Part shown: in pieces, positions 32,421 through 38,995 of the stretch | How positions within the stretch are numbered: the stretch's first letter is position 1 | How the letters are laid out: each line of letters begins with the position of its first letter | Source: CAZJFC01 sp964545245 | GTDB taxonomy: Bacteria; Pseudomonadota; Alphaproteobacteria; Rickettsiales; 21-14-0-20-44-7 | Length of the DNA: 52,792 bases | Reading direction: 5' to 3' | NCBI GenBank assembly: GCA_964545245.1 | Contig: CAZJFC010000007.1 | Location: forward strand, 1-52,792 | Notes under the pieces: model-generated | Database searches by the model: none | Told to the model about the DNA's origin: nothing | Seen by the model: only the letters and a program-made list of their open reading frames with translations | Position numbers and translations under genes: made by a program

Positions 32421-33422
32421 TTAAACTAACCAGTTGTTCTTTTTGATATATTCTTTGGTCAGTTCATTCACTTCGTCATAGCTTTTGCCTGCGCTTTTCC
32501 ACTCCGCGCGTTTTTTGGCGATTTCATCAATACGCTCGCCCCAGATTTCGGGGAATAATTCCCCTAACTTGTCGCGGATGATTTTTGCTGTGCCCGGAGA
32601 TTGCCCCTTGGTTGAAACACTAAGCAGCAACTCACCGCGCTTGACAAAACTCTGGAAAAAGAAATCGCAAAATTCCTTCTTATCCTCAACATTCACCAGC
32701 GCGCCGGCGGCTTTTGCCTCGGCGTGGAGTTGCGCTGAGGTTGCGTCGTCGAGGCCGACGATGAGGACGATATGGTATTCAGAGGGGAAGATTGACCCTC
32801 CTCCAACCTCCTCCCTCAGGGAGGAGGCTTTACTATCCCCCCTCCCTGAGGGAGGGGATGGGGGAGGGTTATTCAGGGTTGTAAGTATAGCTAAAAGTAC
32901 ACCTTCAATATTTTCTAAAATTTCCCGGTTCGAAAAACGTATGACCTTAAATCCAAGATTATTCAGCTCTTGCGTCCTTCTTTTATCGTATTCCGCTGAA
33001 TTTGCATGAGTATCGCCGTCAATCTCAATGATAAGTTTTTTCTCATAGCAGGTAAAATCCGCTATGTATCTGCCGATAGGTTCCTGACGGCGGAATTTAT
33101 GATTCCCTAATTGTTTTGCCTTGATTTTGTCCCATAGTTTTTTTTCAGGTCCTGTCGGGGTTTTTCTTGCAGATTTCGCTCTTTGTACAAGTTGGTGATT
33201 GCCTGGTCGTGAAGTAAACCCTCCCCCATCCCCTCCCTCAGGGAGGGGTATAAAAAGATATTTTCCTCCCTCAGGGAGGGGGGTATCTGATGACGGATAA
33301 CGGATAACGGATAACTGCTCAACCCCCAGTTCGCGCAGCTTCTTCTCACGTGCAAGGAGCTTCTCGCCTTGCCCGATGAGGAGGACCCTAAGTTTTTCGG
33401 TGTTAAGCATTATGGGGAGCAT
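32421..33422 (-). CDS. Siroheme synthase (precorrin-2 dehydrogenase) interrupted by DUF559 nuclease
   Basis: A 333-residue frame made of two proteins. Residues 1-41 (MLPIMLNTEKLRVLLIGQGE...) and about 212-333 (LIVGLDDATSAQLHAEAKAA, then AGALVNVEDKKEFCDF and LLSVSTKGQSPGTAKIIRD) form the Met8/CysG N-terminal type enzyme that makes siroheme for sulfite reductase, without the CobA half. Between them, residues about 70-180 are a DUF559 (Vsr-like) nuclease with GRYIADFTCYEKKLIIEIDG. The insertion follows the second strand of the Rossmann fold, and flanking catalytic residues, including Asp in GLDD, remain. The nuclease frame has no ATG, GTG or TTG start of its own. The fused protein may work, or this may be a decaying gene. 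Confidence 0.85.
   Translation of the reverse strand: MLPIMLNTEKLRVLLIGQGEKLLAREKKLRELGVEQLSVIRYPSSDTPLPEGGKYLFIPLPEGGDGGGFTSRPGNHQLVQRAKSARKTPTGPEKKLWDKIKAKQLGNHKFRRQEPIGRYIADFTCYEKKLIIEIDGDTHANSAEYDKRRTQELNNLGFKVIRFSNREILENIEGVLLAILTTLNNPPPSPPSGRGDSKASSLREEVGGGSIFPSEYHIVLIVGLDDATSAQLHAEAKAAGALVNVEDKKEFCDFFFQSFVKRGELLLSVSTKGQSPGTAKIIRDKLGELFPEIWGERIDEIAKKRAEWKSAGKSYDEVNELTKEYIKKNNWLV
32807..32827. repeat. Family B palindrome, right outer copy
   Basis: CCTCCTCCCTCAGGGAGGAGG lies just outside the right 30-base inverted repeat of the DUF559 cassette and is translated in frame. Confidence 0.85.
32839..33248 (-). mobile_element. DUF559 cassette with 30-base perfect inverted repeats
   Basis: The 30 bases at 32839-32868 are the exact reverse complement of those at 33219-33248. 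Each contains a CCCCTCCCTGAGGGAGGGG palindrome plus an ATGGGGGAGGG arm. The 350 bases between hold only the DUF559 coding part. This ORF-with-terminal-repeat layout is that of a compact mobile or mobilisable unit. Confidence 0.8.
33265..33283. repeat. Family B palindrome, left outer copy
   Basis: CCTCCCTCAGGGAGGGGGG sits just outside the left inverted repeat, translated as TPLPEGG. Confidence 0.8.
33292..33317. repeat. Short tandem phrase tract (ATAACGG) inside the cysG-like gene
   Basis: Three copies of the heptamer GGATAAC, at the junction between the siroheme synthase N-terminus and the inserted segment. In frame it reads LSVIRYPS. Confidence 0.75.
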
Positions 33423-33427
33423 GTTTT

Positions 33428-33490
33428 TTTAGGGTATAGGATTTGAGATTTAGGATATAGTGTTTTTTATTCACTATTTCCCATATCCTA
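33428..33490. repeat. Phrase tract between cysI and the cysG-like gene
   Basis: Imperfect copies of GGTATAGGATTTGAG, TTTAGGATATAGTG and their inverse CACTATTTCCCATATCC make an imperfect inverted repeat in the short gap. Same style as the other phrase tracts. Confidence 0.6.
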
Positions 33491-33504
33491 TGCACCATTT
33501 CTGG

Positions 33505-35217
33505 CTAGGCCGCCCATTTTTTGCCCGTAAGGTGGGCTTTGGCGTCTTCCTTCACCTTGTCGATACCAAAGCGGGAAATGAAATCGCCGAAGCCTTCGTC
33601 GCCTAATTTATGCGATTTATAAAGCGCGAACATCGGGTCGAGCGCGGCGGGGACGTCTTCCAGCGGGACTTTATCGAAAATATCAGCGCCGAGGCGGGTG
33701 CCTTCAAAATCGCCGCCCACAAACAACTTGTAATGCCCCGGCATGCGGCCAACAATTGAGAAATCGCCGATGTAAGGGCGCGGGCAGCCATTAGGGCAAC
33801 CGGCAATGCGGAAGGTTATCTTTTCGTCAAGGACGTCGTTCTTTTCCATCACCTTTTCAATCTCTTTAATCAGCGGGTCGCGGATGCGTTCTGCATCGGT
33901 GAGCGCCTTGCCGCAGGTGGGCAGCGCCACGCAGGCGATTGCCCAGCGGTCAATTTCGGTGATTTCGGGGCGCAGGCGGATTTCATAGCGTTTGAGGATT
34001 TTTTCGACGTTTTCCTTCTCGGCAGTTTCGATGTCGCAGAAGATGATGTTCTGATCGGCGGTGAGGCGCAAATCCATGCCGTAGGTTTTAACCACTTCGC
34101 GGATGCCTTCGCGGTAATTGTCCTTCACGCGGCCACTGGAAACGAACAGGCCGAGGAACCATTTGCCGTCGCCCTGCTCGAACCAGCCGAGATGGTCTTC
34201 CACACCCCATTTCGGGAAAGGGATTGCGGGTTTGAATGATTTTCCGAAATATTTTTCGGCGGTTTCGCGCGTCCAGTCGATGCCGTTTTCCTCAACGACA
34301 TATTTCAGGCGGGCGTGTTTGCGGTTTGAGCGGTCGCCGTGATCGCGTTGAAGCTCAACGATGCTTTGCGAAGCGGCGATGACGTCTTCCGGGGCAACCG
34401 AACCGAGCATGGTTGCCACGCGCGGGTAAGTGTCCGGCTGGTTGTGGTTCATGCCGAGGCCGCCGCCGACGGCGATGTTCCAGCCTTGCAGCGCGTTGTT
34501 CCCGAACATCGGCATCAGTGCTAGGTCATTGGTCATGATATCCACGCAGTTGTCGTGCGGCTCGTTGATGGCCATCTTGAATTTGCGCGGCATGTAAACG
34601 TCTTTGTAGATCGGCTCGATTTCTTCATTGGTGCCGAATTCCTGCTTTTCCTCATCCATCCAAACTTCAAGGTAAGCGCCGGAGCGCGGGGCGAAATGGG
34701 AGGCGAGCCGGTCGGCGGTGTCCTGCATGATGCTGTGCTGGACATCCTTGAACGGGGCGGGGCAGGTGAGGACGTTGCGGTTCACGTCGCCGCAGCCGCC
34801 AAGGGTGGAAAGCTCCTGCTCGATTATGGCGCGCACCATCGGGCGCATTCCTGGTTTCAGGATGTTGTGGAACTGGAAGGTCTGGCGGGTGGTGATGCGC
34901 AGCGTGCCGTTGGCGAACTGGTCGCAGATGCGGTCCAGCGCGAGGTATTGCGAGGCTTTCAGCTTACCGCCGGGGCATTTCATGCGCAGCATGAACTCCC
35001 ATTCCTTTTCCAGCCCGGCTTTTTTGCGCTCGGTCTGCGTATCGCGGTTATAACCGAAATATGAGCCGTGGAACTTGAGCAGCTCGTAGGTTTCGTCGGA
35101 AACCTGCAACGAAGAATGGTCATCAAGCTCCTGCTTGATGTTACCGCGAAGGTAACGGCTCTCACGCTTATAGCCTTCCTGCGCGGAAAGTTTTTTTTCT
35201 TTCGGTTGCTCGGTCAT
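33505..35217 (-). CDS. cysI: Sulfite reductase hemoprotein subunit
   Basis: Reduces sulfite to sulfide at a coupled siroheme-[4Fe-4S] centre. The 570-residue product has both cysteine pairs, CVALPTCGKAL near 434 (CX5C) and GCPNGCPRP near 476 (CX3C). NRNVLTCPAPFKD near 150, RTTRQTFQFHN-like ITTRQTFQFHNIL and the FVSSGRVKD segment fit the assimilatory hemoprotein. No CysJ flavoprotein partner is in the window; a ferredoxin or another reductase may supply electrons. The siroheme-making gene follows after 82 bases. The motif at 35288-35331 lies about 70 bases upstream of its ATG. Confidence 0.96.
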   Translation of the reverse strand: MTEQPKEKKLSAQEGYKRESRYLRGNIKQELDDHSSLQVSDETYELLKFHGSYFGYNRDTQTERKKAGLEKEWEFMLRMKCPGGKLKASQYLALDRICDQFANGTLRITTRQTFQFHNILKPGMRPMVRAIIEQELSTLGGCGDVNRNVLTCPAPFKDVQHSIMQDTADRLASHFAPRSGAYLEVWMDEEKQEFGTNEEIEPIYKDVYMPRKFKMAINEPHDNCVDIMTNDLALMPMFGNNALQGWNIAVGGGLGMNHNQPDTYPRVATMLGSVAPEDVIAASQSIVELQRDHGDRSNRKHARLKYVVEENGIDWTRETAEKYFGKSFKPAIPFPKWGVEDHLGWFEQGDGKWFLGLFVSSGRVKDNYREGIREVVKTYGMDLRLTADQNIIFCDIETAEKENVEKILKRYEIRLRPEITEIDRWAIACVALPTCGKALTDAERIRDPLIKEIEKVMEKNDVLDEKITFRIAGCPNGCPRPYIGDFSIVGRMPGHYKLFVGGDFEGTRLGADIFDKVPLEDVPAALDPMFALYKSHKLGDEGFGDFISRFGIDKVKEDAKAHLTGKKWAA

Positions 35218-35287
35218 TTAAAATCTCTCTTTGCGCGGAGAATATATATTTTTCGCGCCGAATCAAGCCGAGATTAGCAGTTTCAGG

Positions 35288-35331
35288 TGCAGAAGTGCAA
35301 GAAATTTTTGTGGAATAATATTATTCACATC
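35288..35331. promoter_or_regulatory. Putative cys operator upstream of cysI
   Basis: GTGGAATAATATTATTCAC at 35310-35328, containing the perfect palindrome GAATAATATTATTC, preceded by GTGCAAGAAATTTTT. Matches the site upstream of cysH in core, spacing and leading TGCAAGA. Confidence 0.55.
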
Positions 35332-35363
35332 TCAAATGAGTGGAACACCCTTCATCTTTTTGC

Positions 35364-35398
35364 TTGACTTTCTGGATAGACTAGTCTAGACTGGTCTA
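35364..35398 (+). promoter_or_regulatory. Toxin-antitoxin promoter with overlapping operators
   Basis: TTGACT at 35364-35369, 17 bases, TAGACT at 35387-35392. Two overlapping palindromes, TAGACTAGTCTA (35377-35388) and TAGACTGGTCTA (35387-35398), cover the -10 region, as expected for autoregulation by the antitoxin. The predicted transcription start falls at the antitoxin ATG, so the mRNA would be leaderless. Confidence 0.6.
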
Positions 35399-35399
35399 T

Positions 35400-35714
35400 A
35401 TGGAAAATGATTCAACCAAAAATACTAACCCAGAAAGCAATACGCCTGCCTACACGCCTGTAATCAGGACAGTTGGCGCATATTACGCAAAAACCCATTT
35501 CTCCCAATTGCTTGACGATGTCGAGGATGGGAACCATTTCATCATCACCCGCAATGACAGGCCGGTGGGGAGGTTCATCCCGGCTGAAACCGATTTTATC
35601 ACGGAAAAAAAACGGCGAACGCAACTAGCTATGCAGAAAATGCTGGAGCTTACAAAAGGCACATCGCTTGGTGGCGGAACTATCCGCCAGATGATAGATG
35701 AAGGCAGGAAATAG
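35400..35714 (+). CDS. Phd/YefM-type antitoxin
   Basis: A 104-residue antitoxin. The Phd/YefM fold is seen from about residue 23: TVGAYYAKTHFSQLLDDVEDG, then HFIITRNDRPVGRFIP. The N-terminal 20 residues are polar and Asn/Thr-rich, the C-terminal half basic and helical, the part that usually wraps the toxin. No ribosome-binding site precedes the ATG and the next Met lies far inside, supporting leaderless translation. Its TAG is one base before the toxin's GTG. Confidence 0.85.
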   Translation: MENDSTKNTNPESNTPAYTPVIRTVGAYYAKTHFSQLLDDVEDGNHFIITRNDRPVGRFIPAETDFITEKKRRTQLAMQKMLELTKGTSLGGGTIRQMIDEGRK

Positions 35715-35715
35715 C

Positions 35716-36123
35716 GTGCAGATCGTGCTTGATAACTCGGTGGTTATGAACTGGGCATTTGAAGCGGAGCGGTTGCCATCATGCATGCAGTTACTGGAAA
35801 AAATGCAGAATGGCGAGGTTGAGGCATGTGTTCCTGGTTTATGGGTTTATGAATACTCGAATGTTCTGCTTACCGCGGAAAGAAAAGGGAAATACAGCAG
35901 AACGCAATCTGATGCCTTCAGTGAGTTATTGGCATTGCTGCCTGTTGTTCTTCTGCCCGTTCCTGAAAGCGGCGTACTGATGGAAACAGGCAGCAAATAT
36001 GAGCTTACGGCATATGATGCGGCATATCTTTTTCTCGCGCTCAAACGAAATTTGCCGCTTGCAACCCTGGATAAAAAATTAAGGTTGGCGGCTACCGAGG
36101 CGGAGGTTAAGCTGGTGATATGA
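35716..36123 (+). CDS. vapC: VapC-type PIN-domain toxin
   Basis: A 136-residue PIN ribonuclease that likely cuts RNA until bound by the neighbouring antitoxin. Acidic residues are visible: Asp in IVLDNSVVMNW, Glu in WVYEYSNVL, Asp in TAYDAAYLFL and Asp in ATLDKKLRL. The GTG at 35716, five bases after AGGAAA, gives a family-like N-terminus (VQIVLDNS); an ATG at 35698 would add six residues overlapping the antitoxin. Its TGA overlaps the ATG of a truncated tldD copy (ATGA). Confidence 0.85.
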   Translation: MQIVLDNSVVMNWAFEAERLPSCMQLLEKMQNGEVEACVPGLWVYEYSNVLLTAERKGKYSRTQSDAFSELLALLPVVLLPVPESGVLMETGSKYELTAYDAAYLFLALKRNLPLATLDKKLRLAATEAEVKLVI

Positions 36124-36176
36124 ACGAAAAAATCTTTCTCGAAGCGGCGGATGCCTCGGAGCGGAATTATGGTTAA
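36120..36176 (+). pseudogene. Truncated duplicate of the tldD 5' end
   Basis: The first 15 codons match the start of tldD at 36800 exactly 680 bases away (MNEKIFLEAADASERN against MDKKIFLEAADTSERK, 41 of 46 bases). After that the frame ends within three codons. It marks where tldD once began directly behind vapC, before the 680 bases with the secreted-protein gene came between. Confidence 0.75.
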
Positions 36177-36730
36177 CCTTTAAATCTGGCAACAATGACC
36201 AATAATTGTAAGCAATCTTTTTTGCAGTGAAGTTTTCTTGAAGTGCTGATGTCTGTAACTAATACATCTCCGTCCGGGGTGGGCAATTCATAAGTTACAT
36301 ATGCAATATCCCCATTATTCTTTGTGCCGCTATCCTTAAGTTCCCATTTTTTTTCTTTCAATTCTTCAATAATGCTCTTTGCAGGGGCAGGATGTATGTC
36401 AAATAACCCTATCTGGCATACGTTCTGGCTGGGTGATGCAAAAAGGAATATATTATCCTTTCTGGCGGCAATCTGGACATCATCGGCCTTAAGAAGTAAT
36501 GGGATGTGAGAAGGCAGGGCTTGTACCAGTGTCAATCCGGCATTCTCCAAAGATTCTCGGTTCTCGGATGTAAACGGCAGCTTTCCGTTTACATTCGCCA
36601 GGCAACCTGACTTAAAGACTTCTAACAGAACGTTTTCCGTATTGCTTTCAGGTTCCGCCATTACGGCGGCAGGAACAAAATACAGGAAAACTGACACGAA
36701 AATTGAAAGGAATTTATGGGTTAATGTCAT
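36173..36730 (-). CDS. Small secreted hypothetical protein
   Basis: A 185-residue protein with a typical signal peptide (THKFLSIFVSVFLYFVPAAV) and a likely cleavage after AMA, so periplasmic or exported. Four cysteines remain in the mature part, enough for two disulfides. AGGAG precedes ATG 36730. I do not recognise a family. It lies in a 680-base segment bounded by two copies of the tldD start, oriented against both neighbours, so it was probably acquired with that segment. Confidence 0.7.
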   Translation of the reverse strand: MTLTHKFLSIFVSVFLYFVPAAVMAEPESNTENVLLEVFKSGCLANVNGKLPFTSENRESLENAGLTLVQALPSHIPLLLKADDVQIAARKDNIFLFASPSQNVCQIGLFDIHPAPAKSIIEELKEKKWELKDSGTKNNGDIAYVTYELPTPDGDVLVTDISTSRKLHCKKDCLQLLVIVARFKG

Positions 36731-36799
36731 AAACACTCCTGAGATTCCGCCGAAATTTTAAGCGATTGATTGTTAGGGATAATCACATATATAAGTTTA

Positions 36800-38221
36800 A
36801 TGGACAAGAAAATCTTTCTCGAAGCGGCGGATACATCGGAGCGGAAGCTTGCCGGAATAGTGGCGGAGAGCATCGGCGGGCTGGATGATGGCGAGTTGTT
36901 CATGGAAATTTCCGAGAGCGAATCCTTCGTTTTCGATGACGGCAAGCTCAGGAATGCGAGTTTTGATACCTCACAGGGCTTCGGCCTGCGTGGGGTTGCC
37001 GGGGAAACCGTGGGTTATGCCCATTCCTCCGTGCTTTCGGAAGAAGCGATAAAACGCGCGGCGCAAACGGTTGAGGCGGTGCGGGACGGCTATAATGGCG
37101 ATATTTCAGCGGAAGCGCCTAGGGGAAAGCCGCATAAATTATACACTCCTGAAAGCCCGCTGGGCGGTATGGGGTTTTCGGCCAAGATAAAACTGCTGGA
37201 GGAGATTGATGCATATTTACGCGGTAAAGACCCGCGCGTGCGGCAGGTTTCGGCCTCGCTTTCGGGTGAGCATCAATCGGTGTTCATCATGCGTGCCGAT
37301 GGCCATGTAGTGACGGATTTCCGCCCGCTGGTGCGGCTCAATATCTCGGTCACGGTGGAGGATAACCAGCGCATGGAGCGTGGCAGCAACGGTGTCGGAG
37401 GCCGCGCCGGATATCTGGATTATGTCGGCAACTGGCGAACCCAGGCCGATGACGCGCTGAGGCAGGCATTGGTCAACCTTGATTCGGTTCCTGCCCCTGC
37501 CGGTGAACTGCCGGTGGTGTTAGGTTCCGGCTGGCCTGCGGTGCTGTTGCATGAGGCAATCGGGCATGGGCTGGAAGGCGATTTCCACCGCAAAAAAACT
37601 TCGGTTTATACCGATATGCTGGGTAAGCCGATCGCCGCGAAAGGTGTTACCGTGATTGACGATGGAACTATTGAAGGCAAACGCGGCTCGCTCAATGTGG
37701 ATGACGAAGGAACGCCGACCCAGCGCAATGTGCTGATTGAGGACGGGGTTCTCGTCGGGCTGATGCAGGACAGGCAAAACGCAAGGCTGATGGGCGTTGC
37801 GCCAACCGGCAATGGCCGCCGCGAGTCATATACGTGCAGACCGCTCCCGCGGATGACCAATACTATTATGGCGTCGGGAAACAGCACGCGCGAGGAGATG
37901 ATCGCCAGCGTCAAGAACGGCATTTACGCGCCATATTTTGGGGGCGGGCAGGTGGATATCGTGAGCGGGAAATTCGTGTTCAGCGCTTCGGAAGCCTACA
38001 GGATCGAGAACGGCAAAGTCACCGTGCCGATCAAGGGCGCGACGCTTATCGGCAGTGGGCTGGATGTGATGCATAAAATCACGATGGTCGGCAATGACAT
38101 GGAGCTTGACCCCGGCATCGGAACCTGCGGCAAGGACGGGCAGGGCGTTCCCGTCGGTGTGGGGCAGCCTTCGCTGTTAATCAGCTCAATGACGGTGGGT
38201 GGAACCGAAGTTGCTGCCTGA
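36800..38221 (+). CDS. tldD: TldD-type metallopeptidase
   Basis: TldD/TldE proteins form a peptidase involved in maturation of modified peptides and in degradation of the CcdA antitoxin. The 473-residue product has the zinc motif HEAIGHGLEGDFH near residue 250 and the conserved C-terminal CGKDGQGVPVGVGQPSLLIS. The ATG at 36800 begins MDKKIFLEAAD; ten further upstream codons are not conserved. No TldE/PmbA partner is in the window. Its 5' end is duplicated upstream at 36120. Confidence 0.93.
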   Translation: MDKKIFLEAADTSERKLAGIVAESIGGLDDGELFMEISESESFVFDDGKLRNASFDTSQGFGLRGVAGETVGYAHSSVLSEEAIKRAAQTVEAVRDGYNGDISAEAPRGKPHKLYTPESPLGGMGFSAKIKLLEEIDAYLRGKDPRVRQVSASLSGEHQSVFIMRADGHVVTDFRPLVRLNISVTVEDNQRMERGSNGVGGRAGYLDYVGNWRTQADDALRQALVNLDSVPAPAGELPVVLGSGWPAVLLHEAIGHGLEGDFHRKKTSVYTDMLGKPIAAKGVTVIDDGTIEGKRGSLNVDDEGTPTQRNVLIEDGVLVGLMQDRQNARLMGVAPTGNGRRESYTCRPLPRMTNTIMASGNSTREEMIASVKNGIYAPYFGGGQVDIVSGKFVFSASEAYRIENGKVTVPIKGATLIGSGLDVMHKITMVGNDMELDPGIGTCGKDGQGVPVGVGQPSLLISSMTVGGTEVAA

Positions 38222-38237
38222 TTTTTTTGGATACCCC

Positions 38238-38268
38238 CTTGAAATATTCCGGCCTGTTCCTAAATCAG
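38238..38268 (+). promoter_or_regulatory. RpoH (sigma-32 type) promoter
   Basis: CTTGAAA at 38238, then 17 bases after CTTG, then CCTAAATCAG at 38259. The alphaproteobacterial heat-shock consensus is CTTG-N17/18-CYTATNTNNG; only one core base differs. A leader of about 60 bases follows, with GGAGG before the ATG. Confidence 0.7.
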
Positions 38269-38330
38269 ATTTATGGACGCCTTTTTAGGGTTCTGAGATA
38301 TAAATAACGCTTTAATTACAGGAGGTTATT

Positions 38331-38807
38331 ATGAATACAGCATTTGATTTAGCGCCGCTCACCCGTTCAATCATCGGGTTTGACCGGTTTTCGGATTTAA
38401 TCGACAAGGCATTCAGTGCCGATGTTAAAACACCGTCATATCCGCCTTATAACATCGAAAAACTCAGCGATACGAAATATGCGATCGTGATGGCGGTTGC
38501 CGGGTTCGGCGCGAATGACCTTGAAGTCACCAATCAGGGCAACTCGCTCAAGATCACCGGGCGCATAACCGAAGAAAGTGAAGATAAAGGCAAAAATTAT
38601 CTCCATCGCGGTATTGCCGCCCGTTCCTTCGAGCGTAACTTCAACCTTGACGACCATGTTAAGGTTGTCGGTGCGGAAATTAAGGATGGCTTGCTGCGGG
38701 TTGAGCTTGAAAGGGAGGTTCCCGAAGAAGCAAAACCAAGGATGGTCGAGATCAAGACATCCGGCGCTTCCGGGAAAAAACCGCTTGAGAACAAAAAAGC
38801 GCACTAA
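38331..38807 (+). CDS. ibpA: Small heat-shock protein Hsp20/IbpA
   Basis: ATP-independent chaperone that holds unfolding proteins. The 158-residue product has a short N-terminal arm (SIIGFDRFSDLI), an alpha-crystallin domain (YPPYNIEKLSDTKYAIVMAV to LKITGRI and RSFERNFNLDDHVKV) and the GLLRVELEREVPEEAKPR strand, all typical of IbpA. A strong GGAGG precedes the ATG. A heat-shock promoter lies upstream and a G/C-rich terminator downstream, so it is a single-gene unit. Confidence 0.95.
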   Translation: MNTAFDLAPLTRSIIGFDRFSDLIDKAFSADVKTPSYPPYNIEKLSDTKYAIVMAVAGFGANDLEVTNQGNSLKITGRITEESEDKGKNYLHRGIAARSFERNFNLDDHVKVVGAEIKDGLLRVELEREVPEEAKPRMVEIKTSGASGKKPLENKKAH

Positions 38808-38828
38808 AAAGGAAGTATAGGACTGCTA

Positions 38829-38864
38829 CGGCCCCGCCACCCCCCGGCGGGGCCGGTTGTTTTG
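38829..38864 (+). terminator. Rho-independent terminator of hsp20
   Basis: Ten-base stem CGGCCCCGCC/GGCGGGGCCG with a C-rich loop, followed by GTTGTTTTG. It lies 22 bases after the stop codon. Confidence 0.85.
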
Positions 38865-38899
38865 CTATTTTTCCAGCAATTATCCCCTTGACATAAGGG

Positions 38900-38980
38900 A
38901 ATAGTCATCCCGGCGCAGGCCGGGATCTATGGCGATAGAATTAAGGTTGGATCCCGGCCTGCGCCGGGATGACTATAGGG
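38900..38980. repeat. Family A inverted pair (27-base arms)
   Basis: Two units in inverted orientation, with 27-base arms that match perfectly from ATAGTCATCCCGG to its complement. It lies between the hsp20 terminator and the stop codon of the DUF4153 gene, the classical position for a bimeric REP element. Confidence 0.9.
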
Positions 38981-38995
38981 CGTATGGTATATATG

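Noticed and set aside
32839..33248. Intein in the siroheme synthase gene
   Set aside because: No Cys, Ser or Thr at the insertion start, no terminal His-Asn, no Hint-domain motifs; the insert is a plain DUF559 nuclease between palindromes.
35310..35328. CRP/FNR site upstream of cysI
   Set aside because: The palindromic halves are separated by more than the six bases of TGTGA-N6-TCACA and do not match FNR TTGAT-N4-ATCAA.
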